Notes under the pieces: model-generated
Databases searched by the model: none
What the model saw: the letters and a program-made list of their open reading frames with translations, nothing else
What the model was told of the DNA's origin: nothing
Made by a program: the position numbers and the translations under genes
Shown here: piece by piece, positions 34,054-43,779 of the stretch
Numbering within the stretch: position 1 is the first letter of the stretch
Layout of the letters: the number at the start of each line of letters is the position of its first letter
Source: Bradyrhizobium sp. 1(2017)
Lineage (GTDB): Bacteria > Pseudomonadota > Alphaproteobacteria > Rhizobiales > Xanthobacteraceae
DNA length: 64,000 bases
Assembly (NCBI RefSeq): GCF_011602485.2
Contig: NZ_CP050022.2
Location: 248,001 to 312,000, forward strand
Reading direction: 5' to 3'

Positions 34054-35220
34054 ATGATGGATCAGCAGAATCTCGGGACGATGCGGCCCGCTTCAGCCGA
34101 TCCTGCAGCCGTCGCCCTCGCCAAAGCCCTGGGACAATGGCCGAAACCGACCGGTTTCAGGCGCCCCAGCCCCAAAAAGACCTTTGACACGGCGCCGGCG
34201 ACCGTGGAGGCGCTTGCCAGGGAACTCGGCCTGCGGCTCGGCGACCAGAACGAGCTGACCATCCGGCGCATCAAGCGCGGCAAGGGCTATTCCTTCGTTC
34301 GCCCCAACGGCGCCCATATCCGCGACGCCCGCACCATCCGCCGGCTGCACGCCATGGCGGTGCCGCCGGCCTATCGCGAGGTGCGCTATTCCGCCGATCC
34401 GAGCTCGCATCTGCAGGCCGTGGGACGCGATGCCGCGGGGCGGCTGCAGTACCGCTACCACGCCGATTGGGAGAAGGTCCGCGAGCATCGCAAGGCGCAT
34501 CGCCTGGAGAAGCTCGTCGGCGCGCTGCCAAAGATCCGGCGCAAGGTCTCGGCGTTCCTGTCGGGCGACGAGCCGACGCGTGAATTCGCCCTCTCGGCCG
34601 TCATCGAGCTGATCGCCCGCACCGCGATCCGCCCCGGCAACGAATCCTATGCCCGCCTCAACGGCACGCGCGGCGCCACCACGCTGCTCAAGTCCAACGT
34701 CACGCTGGAAGACGATTGCTTCGTGCTGACCTTCAAGGCGAAGGGCGGCAAGGCCGTGCGGAAAGAGTGCGACGCCGCCAAGCTGGTGCGCGCCATCGGC
34801 ATCCTGCAGAGCATCCCGGGCAAGCGCATGTTCCAGTATCGCGACGCCTACGGCATCGTGCGCGCGGTCAACACCACGCAGGTCAATGCGTTCTTGCGCG
34901 AGATCGCCGGCATCAAGATCTCGCTGAAGGATTTCCGCACGCTGATGGCGTCCGCCGTCGTCGTGGAATCGCTGTCGCGGATCACGCCGGCGAGCAGCCA
35001 GCGCGGCCGCAAGAAGCAGGTGCTGGACGCGATCCGTGCCGCCGCAGACAAGCTCTCCAACACGCCGGCGATCTGCCGCAGGAGCTACGTCCACGACACC
35101 ATCGTCACCGCCTTCGAGGAGGGCATCCTCGAACGCTTCGCCGCGACCATGAAAGGCCAGCGCTCGCAGGCGAGGCGCGAGCAGCTTCTGGCGCAAGTGG
35201 TGGCGACCGCGGCGGTTTGA
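34054..35220 (+). CDS. DNA topoisomerase IB
   Basis: The 388-residue protein is a poxvirus-type type IB topoisomerase that relaxes supercoils through a 3'-phosphotyrosine intermediate. The N-terminal domain has GKGYSFVRPNGAHIRD and DWEKVREHRK. The catalytic domain has IARTAIRPGNESYA with its arginine, GATTLLKSNV, and the active-site tyrosine in CRRSYVHDTIV (about residue 345). All key residues are present. It is an accessory enzyme in many soil bacteria. Confidence 0.93.
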   Translation: MMDQQNLGTMRPASADPAAVALAKALGQWPKPTGFRRPSPKKTFDTAPATVEALARELGLRLGDQNELTIRRIKRGKGYSFVRPNGAHIRDARTIRRLHAMAVPPAYREVRYSADPSSHLQAVGRDAAGRLQYRYHADWEKVREHRKAHRLEKLVGALPKIRRKVSAFLSGDEPTREFALSAVIELIARTAIRPGNESYARLNGTRGATTLLKSNVTLEDDCFVLTFKAKGGKAVRKECDAAKLVRAIGILQSIPGKRMFQYRDAYGIVRAVNTTQVNAFLREIAGIKISLKDFRTLMASAVVVESLSRITPASSQRGRKKQVLDAIRAAADKLSNTPAICRRSYVHDTIVTAFEEGILERFAATMKGQRSQARREQLLAQVVATAAV

Positions 35221-35250
35221 CATGCCGTTGCCAGATCCTTCCGCTGCCAA

Positions 35251-35278
35251 GTCTATCCTGAAACGTCTATCCTGAAAC
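35251..35278. repeat. 14-bp direct duplication spanning a stop codon
   Basis: GTCTATCCTGAAAC occurs twice in direct tandem (35251-35264 and 35265-35278). The second copy contains the stop codon of the minus-strand SRPBCC gene and the first contains a spare in-frame-type stop. It looks like a recent slippage duplication. Confidence 0.7.
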
Positions 35279-35716
35279 GCCCCGGTCCGGACCGGGGTCG
35301 ACGCCCGCAGCTGCCGTGGTGAGCCGTTCCAGATAATGCGCCCAGCCCTTGGCATGCGCAGCGGCCTGCTCTTCCGTCGGCAGGCCGCTATGAGTCATCC
35401 GCAGCAACGTGCCGCCGTCGTGCTCGATCAGGTCGATCTCGATCAGGCTCGAGCCGGGCGGCACCTCCTGGCCGCCCTCCCAGCCGAACGTGTAGGCCAG
35501 ACGATGCACCGGCACGACCTCGCGGAAGGCGCCGCGGGCGCCACGGCCGCGCGGGCCGATGCCTTTGAGCAGATAAAGCCCGCCGGGATGCGGCTCCGTG
35601 GTCGCCTCGGAACCCATCCAGCTCAAGATCTTCTCGGGGTCGGTCAGATAGGCGAAAACAGTCGCGCGCGGGGCGGCAATCTGGGTCTCGCGTCGCACTA
35701 TGAACGGTTCGGTCAT
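35267..35716 (-). CDS. SRPBCC/AHSA1-family protein
   Basis: The 149-residue protein has a START-like SRPBCC fold of the Activator-of-Hsp90 (AHSA1/CalC) type. It opens with RRETQIAAPRATVFAYLTDP and has KILSWMG and a C-terminal LTTAAAG helix after HAKGWAHYLERL. Such proteins bind hydrophobic ligands and are often stress-related in bacteria; the ligand is unknown. It is convergent with the topoisomerase gene and divergent from the cyclase gene. Confidence 0.85.
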   Translation of the reverse strand: MTEPFIVRRETQIAAPRATVFAYLTDPEKILSWMGSEATTEPHPGGLYLLKGIGPRGRGARGAFREVVPVHRLAYTFGWEGGQEVPPGSSLIEIDLIEHDGGTLLRMTHSGLPTEEQAAAHAKGWAHYLERLTTAAAGVDPGPDRGVSG

Positions 35717-35817
35717 CGGCGATCATCCCTGGGCTGACACCCGGACATGGCGGCGCCGGCGCGGCCCGTCAAGGATTGCCCGTGACAAAGGTAGCGTGCT
35801 CTCGTCATGATCGAGTC

Positions 35818-36912
35818 ATGCAGCTCTCCCCGACGCTCGCCTGGCTTGTCGACGCCGCCTCGGACAGTTCTGGGGCGGACCGCCTGCTTGCGGAACTCGG
35901 CGCACATCTGGTGGCTGACGGCGTGCCGCTTGCGGCGGGCGCCCTGACGCTGGAAGTGCCGCATCCGTTGATCGCGAAGCGGACCTGGTTGTGGCGCGCC
36001 GACAGCGGCCGGGTGATCGAAGCGCTCGGCTTTGCGCCGGGTGGCCTCGCGCCCGATCCGCCCAACGATGCGGGCCGTCGTTGGTTGCGCGACATCGCGG
36101 GCGGTGTGGTGCATGAGGACATCGCCGGACGGCCCGATGGGCCGTTGCTCGGCTGGATCGGGCCGCGTCCGTTCGCGGCCGACGAGATCGAGCAGTTGCG
36201 CCAGGCGGCGCGTTTTGCCGCAACGCCGCTCGCGGTGCTCGCCGGGCGCGCCACGTTGCGGGCGACGCTGGACGCCTATCTCGGCAAGCGCAGTGCGGAG
36301 CGGGTGCTCGCGGCACCCTTGCGGCGCGATCTCGGCGAGACCATTCAGGCGGCGCTGCTCTACGCCGATTTGCGCAACTTCACGCTTCTGTCTGAAACCA
36401 ATCCGCCGGCCGATGTCATCGCGGCGCTCGATGCCTGGTTCGATCGCATCGCCGGCGCCGTTCACGCCTTCGGCGGCGAGGTGCTGAAGTTCATCGGCGA
36501 CGGTGTGCTGGCGATCTTTCCCGTGATCGAAGCATCACCCCGCCGCGCCTGCGACGCAGCTCTGCGCGCGGCGGGCGCGGCCGAAGCCGGTATGGCGTAT
36601 CTCAACCGCGAGCGGCGCGCCCAGGGGTTGCCGCTGCTCGGCTTCGGTGCCGCCCTTCATCTCGGCGAGATGCTCTGGGGCAATATCGGCGCAGCCAACC
36701 GGCTCGATTTCACGGCGATCGGTCCCGCCGTCAATCTCGCCAGCCGGCTCGAAGGGTTATGCAAGCCGTTGGGGCGGACCGTGCTCGTGTCGGGCGCGCT
36801 CGCCGCGGAGACGGATACGCCCCTCATCGCGCTCGGCTCGCATCCGCTGCGCGGCATCGCCGCGCCTTGCGAGGTGTTCGCACTGCCGGAGACGGAAGCT
36901 CGGATATCGTAG
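35818..36912 (+). CDS. Class III adenylate cyclase, soluble
   Basis: The 364-residue protein has an N-terminal domain of about 170 residues of no clear family and a class III cyclase domain. The first metal aspartate is in YADLRNFT, the second in FIGDGVLAIF, the purine-specifying residues in LKFIGDG and LDFTAIG, and the transition-state Asn/Arg in VNLASRLEG. All catalytic positions are present, so activity making cAMP is likely. No membrane helix is seen. The ATG at 35818 follows the end of an intergenic stretch; an upstream in-frame start is not supported. Confidence 0.88.
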   Translation: MQLSPTLAWLVDAASDSSGADRLLAELGAHLVADGVPLAAGALTLEVPHPLIAKRTWLWRADSGRVIEALGFAPGGLAPDPPNDAGRRWLRDIAGGVVHEDIAGRPDGPLLGWIGPRPFAADEIEQLRQAARFAATPLAVLAGRATLRATLDAYLGKRSAERVLAAPLRRDLGETIQAALLYADLRNFTLLSETNPPADVIAALDAWFDRIAGAVHAFGGEVLKFIGDGVLAIFPVIEASPRRACDAALRAAGAAEAGMAYLNRERRAQGLPLLGFGAALHLGEMLWGNIGAANRLDFTAIGPAVNLASRLEGLCKPLGRTVLVSGALAAETDTPLIALGSHPLRGIAAPCEVFALPETEARIS

Positions 36913-36915
36913 CTC

Positions 36916-37329
36916 CTACATCCCGCCCATCTTGCAGACCAGCTTCCACTCCTCCGCTGTCACCGGCTGCACTGACAGGCGCGAATATTTCACCAGCGCC
37001 ATGTCTGCGAGCTTCGTCTCGGCCTTGATCGCGGCCATCGTCACCGGCGTCTTCAGGGGCTTGTCGGCTTTGATGTCGACGCAGACGAATTTTGCGGTCT
37101 TGTCGGTCGGGTCGGGATAGGCTTCCTTGATGATCTCGGCGATGCCGACGATCTCCTTGCCCTCGTTGGAATGATAGAAGAACGCCTTGTCGCCCTTCTT
37201 CATGGCGACGAGATTCTGGCGCGCGGTGTAATTGCGCACGCCGGTCCAGGCCTCGCCCTTGGCGCCCTTCGCGACCTGCTGGTCCCAGGACCACACCGAC
37301 GGTTCGGATTTCACCAGCCAGTAGTTCAT
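36916..37329 (-). CDS. EVE-domain protein
   Basis: This 137-residue protein is a stand-alone EVE domain (PUA-like fold) beginning MNYWLVKSEPSVWSWDQQ, with GVRNYTARQNLVAMKKGD and the FFYHSNEGKEIVGI segment. EVE domains resemble YTH domains and are proposed to bind modified bases in DNA or RNA. It follows gpsA on the same strand across a long palindromic element and ends 3 bp from the convergent cyclase stop. Confidence 0.92.
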   Translation of the reverse strand: MNYWLVKSEPSVWSWDQQVAKGAKGEAWTGVRNYTARQNLVAMKKGDKAFFYHSNEGKEIVGIAEIIKEAYPDPTDKTAKFVCVDIKADKPLKTPVTMAAIKAETKLADMALVKYSRLSVQPVTAEEWKLVCKMGGM

Positions 37330-37346
37330 CGCACGCCCTATCCATT

Positions 37347-37436
37347 CGTCATGACCGGGCCTGTCCCTGCCATCCACGTCCATGCAACCCATTCAATATC
37401 AAGACGTGGATGCCCGCGACAAGCGCGGGCATGACG
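37347..37436. repeat. Long inverted repeat between gpsA and the EVE gene
   Basis: Two 34-bp arms (37347-37380 and 37403-37436) pair at about 28 positions around a 22-nt loop. The inner part, CATCCACGTC, is perfect. It sits directly after the gpsA stop. Confidence 0.8.
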
Positions 37437-37444
37437 GGAAGGCG

Positions 37445-38425
37445 TCATTCCTCGGCCTTGAACGGCCGCGTCAGCAGTCCTTCGATCGCGGCGTCAATCG
37501 TCAGCCTGCCATCCAGGATGGCGGCTACCGCTTGCGAGACCGGCATGTCGACATTCCGCGCGGCCGCGAGCTCGACTAGCACCGGCGCAGTGAATGCACC
37601 CTCCGCAAGCTTGCCCGCCGGCGCCGCCTCGCCGCGACCGAGCGCAATACCGAGGGCGAAATTGCGCGATTGCGCGGTCGAGCAGCTCAGGAGCAGGTCG
37701 CCGAGGCCGGAGAGGCCCGAGAGCGTTTCCGCGCGCGCGCCGCAGGCACGGCCGAGCCGTGCCAGCTCGCTGAAGCCGCGCGTGGTCAGCGCGGCGAGTG
37801 CGGAGGCACCGAGGTTGCGGCCGACCACGATGCCAGCGGCAATCGCCAGCACGTTCTTGGCGGCGCCGCCGATCTCGACGCCACGGATGTCCGTCGTGTG
37901 ATACGGCCTGAAGGTCGCCGATCCCAGCGCCTGCACCAGTCCGCTCGCCAGCGCTTCCTCCTTCGCTGCCAGCGTGACCGCGGTCGGCAGGCCGCGCGCG
38001 ACGTCGTCGGCAAAGCTCGGACCCGACAGGATCGCCGGCAGCGCATGCGGCGCGGCTTCGATGATGACCTCGGTCATGAATTTGTGGGTGCCGTGCTCGA
38101 TGCCCTTGGCACAGGCGACGACGGGTAGCGGCTTCGCCAGGTGCGAGGCCAGCAGGTTGACCGCGCCGCGCAGGTGCTGCGCCGGCGTCGCGACCAGCAG
38201 CATGTCGGCGCGCGCGGCGAGCGCCAGGTCGCTGGTCACGATGATCTCCGGCGCGATCCGCACGCCGGGCAGCCGTGGATTGTCGCGCGTCGCGGCGATC
38301 CGCGCCGCATGCTCGGCATTCCGTGCGCACAGTGTCACGTGCCGTCCCGCCCGTGCCGCGACGGTCGCGAGCGCCGTACCCCAGGCGCCGGCCCCGATCA
38401 CCGCGACGGATTGGAACGCGGTCAT
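37445..38425 (-). CDS. gpsA: NAD(P)-dependent glycerol-3-phosphate dehydrogenase
   Basis: This 326-residue enzyme reduces dihydroxyacetone phosphate to sn-glycerol 3-phosphate for phospholipid synthesis. It has the N-terminal [17 protein letters not shown] motif and [18 protein letters not shown]. The catalytic lysine lies in [13 protein letters not shown], followed by [18 protein letters not shown]. The length is typical. It starts 2 bp after the tsaD stop, so the two are co-transcribed, an order common in alphaproteobacteria. Confidence 0.96.
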   Translation of the reverse strand: MTAFQSVAVIGAGAWGTALATVAARAGRHVTLCARNAEHAARIAATRDNPRLPGVRIAPEIIVTSDLALAARADMLLVATPAQHLRGAVNLLASHLAKPLPVVACAKGIEHGTHKFMTEVIIEAAPHALPAILSGPSFADDVARGLPTAVTLAAKEEALASGLVQALGSATFRPYHTTDIRGVEIGGAAKNVLAIAAGIVVGRNLGASALAALTTRGFSELARLGRACGARAETLSGLSGLGDLLLSCSTAQSRNFALGIALGRGEAAPAGKLAEGAFTAPVLVELAAARNVDMPVSQAVAAILDGRLTIDAAIEGLLTRPFKAEE

Positions 38426-38427
38426 CG

Positions 38428-39519
38428 CTAGAATCCTGCCCGCGTCTTGCCGTAACCCGCCGGTGCCGTCGCGTTGGCATCGAGCAGCCAGCGTGCACGC
38501 GGCTGGGCGTCCATCGTGTCGGTCATGCCGAGCGCGAGGCGCTCGGCGCCGGCCCAGGCGATCATCGCGCCATTGTCGGTGCAGAGTGCCGGCGGCGGCA
38601 TGATCAGCTGGGTCCCGGCCTGCTGCGCGACGTCGTGCAGGGCGCCGCGGATGGCCTGATTGGCGGCCACGCCGCCGGCGGCCACGAGCGCACGCGGTGC
38701 GCCGAACTGCTCGCGGAAAAGTCTCAGGCCCATGCTCAGCCGATCCGCCGTCGAATCCAGCACGGCGGCCTGGAAGCTGGCGCAGAGGTCGCTAACGTCG
38801 TGCGGCGTGAGCTCACCCAGCCGGCTCGCTTCGGTGCGCACTGCGGTCTTCAACCCCGACAGCGAGAAATTGGCATCGGGGCGTCCCTGCATCGGACGTG
38901 GAAAGCCAAAGCGCGCAGCATCGCCGCTCGCCGCCGCGCGCTCGACCTCCGGACCGCCCGGATAGGGCAGGCCGAGCATCTTGGCGACCTTGTCGAAGGC
39001 TTCGCCAATGGCGTCGTCGACGGTGGTGCCGAGCCGCACATACTGGCCGACGCCGGTGACCGCAACGATCTGGGTGTGTCCGCCCGAGGCAAGGAACAGG
39101 CAATAGGGAAACTCGATCCCATCGGTGAGACGCGGCGTCAGCGCATGCGCTTCCAGGTGGTTCACTGCGACCAGCGGCGTGTCGTGCACCATCGCGATCG
39201 CCTTGGCGGTGGTGAGTCCGACGATGACGCCGCCGATAAGTCCCGGGCCTGCGGCGGCCGCGACACCGCCAAGCTGGTCAAAGCCGATTCCGGCCTCGCG
39301 CATCGCGCGGTCGACGATGCCGTCGAGCAGATCGACATGGGCGCGGGCCGCGATCTCGGGCACCACGCCGCCGAAGCGAGCGTGCTCTTCCACCTGCGAG
39401 CGCACGATGTTCGACAGAATCTTTCCGCTGCCATCGCCCGCGCGCTCGATCACGGCCGCGGCGGTCTCGTCGCAGGTGGTTTCGATGCCCAATACCAGCA
39501 TTGGCGAATTGTTATCCAA
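38428..39519 (-). CDS. tsaD: tRNA threonylcarbamoyladenosine synthase subunit TsaD
   Basis: This 363-residue protein transfers threonylcarbamoyl from TC-AMP to A37 of ANN-decoding tRNAs with TsaB and TsaE. The ASKHA-fold signature is seen: [15 protein letters not shown] at the N-terminus, the iron-binding HLEAH motif in [23 protein letters not shown] and [10 protein letters not shown]. It is divergent from hemD. In many relatives hemC lies between these two genes, but here only 130 bp separate them. Confidence 0.97.
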   Translation of the reverse strand: MDNNSPMLVLGIETTCDETAAAVIERAGDGSGKILSNIVRSQVEEHARFGGVVPEIAARAHVDLLDGIVDRAMREAGIGFDQLGGVAAAAGPGLIGGVIVGLTTAKAIAMVHDTPLVAVNHLEAHALTPRLTDGIEFPYCLFLASGGHTQIVAVTGVGQYVRLGTTVDDAIGEAFDKVAKMLGLPYPGGPEVERAAASGDAARFGFPRPMQGRPDANFSLSGLKTAVRTEASRLGELTPHDVSDLCASFQAAVLDSTADRLSMGLRLFREQFGAPRALVAAGGVAANQAIRGALHDVAQQAGTQLIMPPPALCTDNGAMIAWAGAERLALGMTDTMDAQPRARWLLDANATAPAGYGKTRAGF

Positions 39520-39649
39520 TTTGCGCCCTTGCGCTCATCCGGAAAGCAGAGTTCTGGTACGTCCGGTAGCATTCCGGGGATGGCTTGCGCAATCGTCACG
39601 CGCGATCGTCCTCGTCGGCGCCACCGCCAATTGGTTCGGGAACCAAGCG

Positions 39650-40396
39650 ATGTCCATTCTTGTCACACGGCCGCATCCCGACAACGAGACGACGGCGGAC
39701 AATCTGCGCGCGCGGGGACACGTGGTGTTGCTTGCGCCGGTGCTCAAGTTCGAGCCGGTCGTCTTTCATGACGAGGGCGAGGCCAGCTATGACGGCATCA
39801 TCATCACCTCGACCAACGCGATCCGCGGCGCCGCGCTGCAATTGCGGGACCTTGGTCTGTTGAAATTGCCACTGTTTGCGGTCGGCGAGCACACGGCTGC
39901 CGCGGCGCGCGACGCCGGCTTTGCCGACGTCATCGCCGCCGGTGGCGATGCCGCGGCGTTGCGCGACAAGGTGGTGCGGAGTGCGCGCGACAAGGTGGTG
40001 AAGAAAACCAGCACGCTGCTTTACCTGGCGGGTGCGGACCTGTCGCGCGATCTCGGCGGCGAGCTCGGCGCCGAAGGGTTCAACGTGGTGACGCAGACCA
40101 CCTATCGCATGGCGCCGGTCAAGGTGCTGCCGCGCGAGGTCTGTGATGGCTTTGCCGCTCATGGAATTGATGCGGTGCTGCACTACTCCCGACGCAGCGC
40201 TCGGGCGTTCCTGGACGCCGCACGGGACGAAGGTGTCGAAATTTCTGCGCTGGCGATACCGCAATGCTGCCTGTCCGAGACGATCGCCGGCGTGCTGCGC
40301 GAGGCCGGCGCATCGCAGGTTCTGGTGGCGGCAACGCCGGACGAAAATGCCCTATTCGACACCTTGGAGCGTGCTTTGCGCACCCGTTTGGCGTAA
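39650..40396 (+). CDS. hemD: Uroporphyrinogen-III synthase
   Basis: This 248-residue enzyme closes hydroxymethylbilane into uroporphyrinogen III. The sequence is divergent, as usual for HemD. It opens MSILVTRPHPDNETTADNL and has the IIITSTNAIRGA motif, LFAVGEHTAAAARDAGF and LLYLAGADLSRDLGG, then VLHYSRRSARAFL. These are the recurring family positions. It heads a run with the mitofilin-like and HemY-like genes, the usual alphaproteobacterial cluster; hemC is not found upstream. Confidence 0.9.
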   Translation: MSILVTRPHPDNETTADNLRARGHVVLLAPVLKFEPVVFHDEGEASYDGIIITSTNAIRGAALQLRDLGLLKLPLFAVGEHTAAAARDAGFADVIAAGGDAAALRDKVVRSARDKVVKKTSTLLYLAGADLSRDLGGELGAEGFNVVTQTTYRMAPVKVLPREVCDGFAAHGIDAVLHYSRRSARAFLDAARDEGVEISALAIPQCCLSETIAGVLREAGASQVLVAATPDENALFDTLERALRTRLA

Positions 40397-40472
40397 GAGG
40401 TCAGGCCGAATCCGGCTCAATCGGATCCGCTTTGGATCTGTGCAAGGTATGGAAGTGTGAGGAACCGTCACG

Positions 40473-41744
40473 ATGGCCGACGACAAGCCGGAAGACGCAG
40501 GATTGGCCCCCGACACCGGTCGCGCCAAGCGCACCCCGCCCACCATCGACCTCGAGGCGACCAAAGTCTCGACCCAGCCGCAGGAGGTGGTGGGCGAGCC
40601 CGAGGCTCAACCGGCGCCGGAGCACGCCGACACCGAGCTGGCATCTTCCGAGCAGGCCAACTCCGAGCAAGCCAAGCCCGAGCAGGCTGACCCTGAGCCA
40701 GAGCGAGAGGAGGCGCAGGCCGCAATTGCGCCCGCTGCCACGTCGCCGCCGGTCTCGCCCTGGGTCGTTGCCCCGCTCTCCGGCGCTGCCGCAGCGGCAA
40801 TCGTGATCGCGGTCGGCTGGATGCTGGGCTGGCCTGCGGTGCAGGCGCCGCCCGCCGCACCGCAAGTCACGAGCGCGACGGTCGATGCGCTGAGCGGGCG
40901 TGTCAGTGCAGTCGAGGCCAGGGCCGGCAAGCCCGTCGCCGACCCGGCGATGGTGGCGCGGATCGACGCGCTGGAGAAATCCCTCGGCAGCCTGCGCAAC
41001 GACGTCGCCAATCTGCGCGCGCAATCCGACAAGGCCGTGAGCGGACTGAACGACGTGAAGTCCGCGCCAGGCGCCGCCTCGCCCGATCTTGCCGCCCTCA
41101 ACGAGCGCATTGCGCAGATCGAACGTGCCAGCAGAACCGAACGGGCCGAGCTCGCGCAGCAGGGTGAGAAGATCGCCGACGTCAAGGCGATGGACGACAA
41201 GCCGCTGCGCAACGTGGTGGCGGCGGCGCTGCTCGACGTCGCCGTTCGCCATGGCGATCCCTATCAACAGCAATTGGCCGCGGCGCGCTCGCTGGCCGCC
41301 AAGCCCGACACGCTGAAGCCGCTCGACACCTTCGCGTCCTCAGGCATCCCGACGCCGGTCGCGCTCAGCCGCGAGCTGCTCAACATCGTGCCGAAGCTGT
41401 CGCCGCCGGCGGAACCCCAGGCCGGCGGCACCGGTATCGTCGAGCGTCTCCAGGCCGGCGCGTCAAAGCTCGTCCGCATCGAGCGTACCGACGGCGTCGG
41501 CAATGATCGCGGTGCCATCGTGGCGCGCGTCACTGCGGCGGCACTGCGCAACGATTTCGTCGAGGCACGCCGCGAGCTGAAGTTGCTGCCGGAGGCCGAT
41601 CGCACCGCGGCGCAAGCCTGGCTCGACAAGGCCGATGCCCGCGACGCCGCACTCGCCGCATCCCGCAAATTCGCCGACGATGCCATGGCCGATCTCGCCA
41701 AATCTGGTCCAGCCAAATCTGATCCCGTCAAGCCCGCTCAATAA
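40473..41744 (+). CDS. Mitofilin-like (COG4223) membrane protein
   Basis: The 423-residue protein has an acidic, Pro/Ala/Glu-rich N-terminus (1-90) and one membrane helix (about 93-115, VVAPLSGAAAAAIVIAVGWM). A long coiled-coil region (about 130-240) is followed by a C-terminal mitofilin-like domain with VRHGDPYQQQLAAAR and AIVARVTAAALRNDF. Alphaproteobacterial homologues next to hemD and hemY are proposed ancestors of Mic60, which shapes inner-membrane contact sites. Its start follows GAGGAACCGTC. Confidence 0.85.
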   Translation: MADDKPEDAGLAPDTGRAKRTPPTIDLEATKVSTQPQEVVGEPEAQPAPEHADTELASSEQANSEQAKPEQADPEPEREEAQAAIAPAATSPPVSPWVVAPLSGAAAAAIVIAVGWMLGWPAVQAPPAAPQVTSATVDALSGRVSAVEARAGKPVADPAMVARIDALEKSLGSLRNDVANLRAQSDKAVSGLNDVKSAPGAASPDLAALNERIAQIERASRTERAELAQQGEKIADVKAMDDKPLRNVVAAALLDVAVRHGDPYQQQLAAARSLAAKPDTLKPLDTFASSGIPTPVALSRELLNIVPKLSPPAEPQAGGTGIVERLQAGASKLVRIERTDGVGNDRGAIVARVTAAALRNDFVEARRELKLLPEADRTAAQAWLDKADARDAALAASRKFADDAMADLAKSGPAKSDPVKPAQ

Positions 41745-41779
41745 GGTTCGCGCAACAATCGGCGCGTATAGGGAACGTC

Positions 41780-43603
41780 ATGCTTCGCATCGTCCTCTTT
41801 CTCATTCTGATTGCGCTGGCTGCGGCCGGCGGCGCCTGGGTTGCCGACCAGCCCGGCGAATTGGTTCTGACCTGGGGCGGTCTCCGCGCCACGACGACGT
41901 TTCCCGGATTCGTGCTCGGGCTCGGCATCTTCGCCGCCGCGACCGTGCTGGTCTGGAGCATCGTGACCATGGTCTGGCGCACGCCGGGGCGCTTGCGCCG
42001 CCGCCGTCACGAGAAGCGCCATGCACGCGGCCGCCACGCCATCACCCAAGGCCTGCTCGCGATCGGTCATGGCGACACTGCCCTCGCCCGCCGTCACGCG
42101 GATGCCGCGCGGCGGCATGCCGCGAACGATCCGCTCGCGCTGCTGCTGCACGCGCAGTCGGCGCAGCTCGAAGGCAATCGCGACGAGGCGCAGCGCGTCT
42201 TCCGCGCCATGGCCGAGCGCGAGGACACGCGTCTGCTCGGCCTGCGCGGCTTGTTCATCGAGGCGCAGCGCGCCGACGATGCGTTCGGCGCCGTGATGAT
42301 CGCGGAGGAAGCCATCAAGCTGTCGCCGTCCTCGACCTGGGCTTCGCATGCGGTGCTCGGTTTCCGCTGCGCGCGCGGCGACTGGAGCGGCGCACTCGCG
42401 ATCCTCGATTCAAATCTGTCCGCAGGCCTGGTCGACAAGCAGGCCTATCGCCGGCAGCGCGGGGTGCTGCTCACGGCGCGCGCGCTGGAATCGGAAACCG
42501 TTGATCGCGACGTCGCGCGCGAAAACGTGATGGAGGCGGTCAAGCTCGCGCCGACCCTGGTGCCGGCCGCGGTGCTCGCCGCGAAATTCGAAAGCGAGGC
42601 GCATCAGGTGCGCCGCGCCATGAAGCTGGTCGAGGCCGCCTGGCTCGCCAATCCGCATCCCGATCTCGCCGATGCCTATGCGCATGTGAAGCTCGGCGAT
42701 ACCGCGTGGCACCGCTTGCAGCGGATCGAAACGCTTGCGGCCAAGACGCCAGCCGACAAGCCCGGTCACGTCGAGGGCCAGCTCGCGATCGCACGCGCCG
42801 CGATCGATGCCTCCGAGTTCGTCCGCGCGCGCGAGGTGCTCGCGCCTTACCTCAAGGATCCGACGCAGCGCGTCGCGTTGCTGATGGCCGAGCTCGAGCG
42901 CACCGAACATGGCGACGGCGGCCGTGCCCGCGCCTGGACCTTGCGCGCGGTGCGCGCCCGCCTCGATCCGGCCTGGACCGCGGACGGCTATGTCAGCGAC
43001 CGCTGGCGTCCAGTCTCCCCGGTCACCGGCCGCCTCGATGCCTTCCAGTGGCAGACGCCCGTCGCGAGCCTGCCGTCCGACAAGGGCACGATGATCGAGT
43101 CCTCGGCCTTCGAGGAAGCCATGCTGGCGGCCCCACCGCCGAAGCGGGTGACGGCGGCCCCGAGCCAGACCCCGGTGGAACCGCCGGCCGCGGCCCCGGC
43201 CCCAGCGCCGGCTGCCCAGGACAATTCGCCTCCTCAGGCCAAGGAACCTGAGAAGGAACCTGAGAAGCAAGCCGCCAAGGAAGTTCCCAAGGACGCTGCA
43301 CAGGAAGCTGACAGGGAAATCGCCACGGAACAGCCGGCGGCCACGCCCGCCGAGCGCACTGATCCCGCGCCCGCCGAATCGCCGCCGCCACCGGCAACGC
43401 CGGTGTTCCGGACCCGTGCCGATCTCGGCAAGCCCGGACCGGCCCCGATCCCCGTGATCCCGATCGTCCGCGCGCCGGATGATCCCGGAATCGATGACGA
43501 GGGCCCAAGCGATGAATTTACGGAGCAAATCGGCACGCCAAAGGCCCATGCAAAGGCTCAGGCCGGCGGTTGGCGCGGATTCTGGTCCCGCTGGGGCGCG
43601 TGA
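41780..43603 (+). CDS. HemY-family TPR membrane protein
   Basis: The 607-residue protein has two N-terminal membrane helices (about 3-20 and 38-62) of the HemY_N type, WVADQPGELVLTWGGLRATT, and then TPR-like helical repeats. The C-terminal 150 residues are rich in Pro, Ala, Glu and Lys and are probably disordered. HemY-like genes lie behind hemD in many proteobacteria. The name is historic, and the protein is not protoporphyrinogen oxidase. A role in envelope organisation with the mitofilin-like protein is plausible. Confidence 0.87.
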   Translation: MLRIVLFLILIALAAAGGAWVADQPGELVLTWGGLRATTTFPGFVLGLGIFAAATVLVWSIVTMVWRTPGRLRRRRHEKRHARGRHAITQGLLAIGHGDTALARRHADAARRHAANDPLALLLHAQSAQLEGNRDEAQRVFRAMAEREDTRLLGLRGLFIEAQRADDAFGAVMIAEEAIKLSPSSTWASHAVLGFRCARGDWSGALAILDSNLSAGLVDKQAYRRQRGVLLTARALESETVDRDVARENVMEAVKLAPTLVPAAVLAAKFESEAHQVRRAMKLVEAAWLANPHPDLADAYAHVKLGDTAWHRLQRIETLAAKTPADKPGHVEGQLAIARAAIDASEFVRAREVLAPYLKDPTQRVALLMAELERTEHGDGGRARAWTLRAVRARLDPAWTADGYVSDRWRPVSPVTGRLDAFQWQTPVASLPSDKGTMIESSAFEEAMLAAPPPKRVTAAPSQTPVEPPAAAPAPAPAAQDNSPPQAKEPEKEPEKQAAKEVPKDAAQEADREIATEQPAATPAERTDPAPAESPPPPATPVFRTRADLGKPGPAPIPVIPIVRAPDDPGIDDEGPSDEFTEQIGTPKAHAKAQAGGWRGFWSRWGA

Positions 43604-43628
43604 GGGGTATTTCGAACGCCGCTTGTCC

Positions 43629-43657
43629 TTGCCAATTCGGGCCATGCCCGATATCAG
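43629..43657 (+). promoter_or_regulatory. Predicted promoter of tRNA-Thr
   Basis: TTGCCA (43629-43634), a 17-bp spacer and TATCAG (43652-43657) put the start point about 40 bp before the mature tRNA. The spacer contains a GGGC/GCCC inverted pair. Confidence 0.5.
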
Positions 43658-43703
43658 GGGCGCGCGTATCGGGGCCGGCACCGTCCGGGCTCCGGCAGGG
43701 TTC

Positions 43704-43779
43704 GCCGCAATAGCTCAGTCGGTAGAGCACGTCATTCGTAATGACGGGGTCGGGGGTTCGAATCCCTCTTGCGGCACCA
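43704..43779 (+). tRNA. tRNA-Thr(CGT)
   Basis: A full cloverleaf forms: acceptor GCCGCAA / TTGCGGC, D stem GCTC/GAGC, anticodon stem CGTCA/TGACG with loop TTCGTAA (anticodon CGT). The T loop is TTCGAAT and the CCA end is encoded. Confidence 0.97.
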
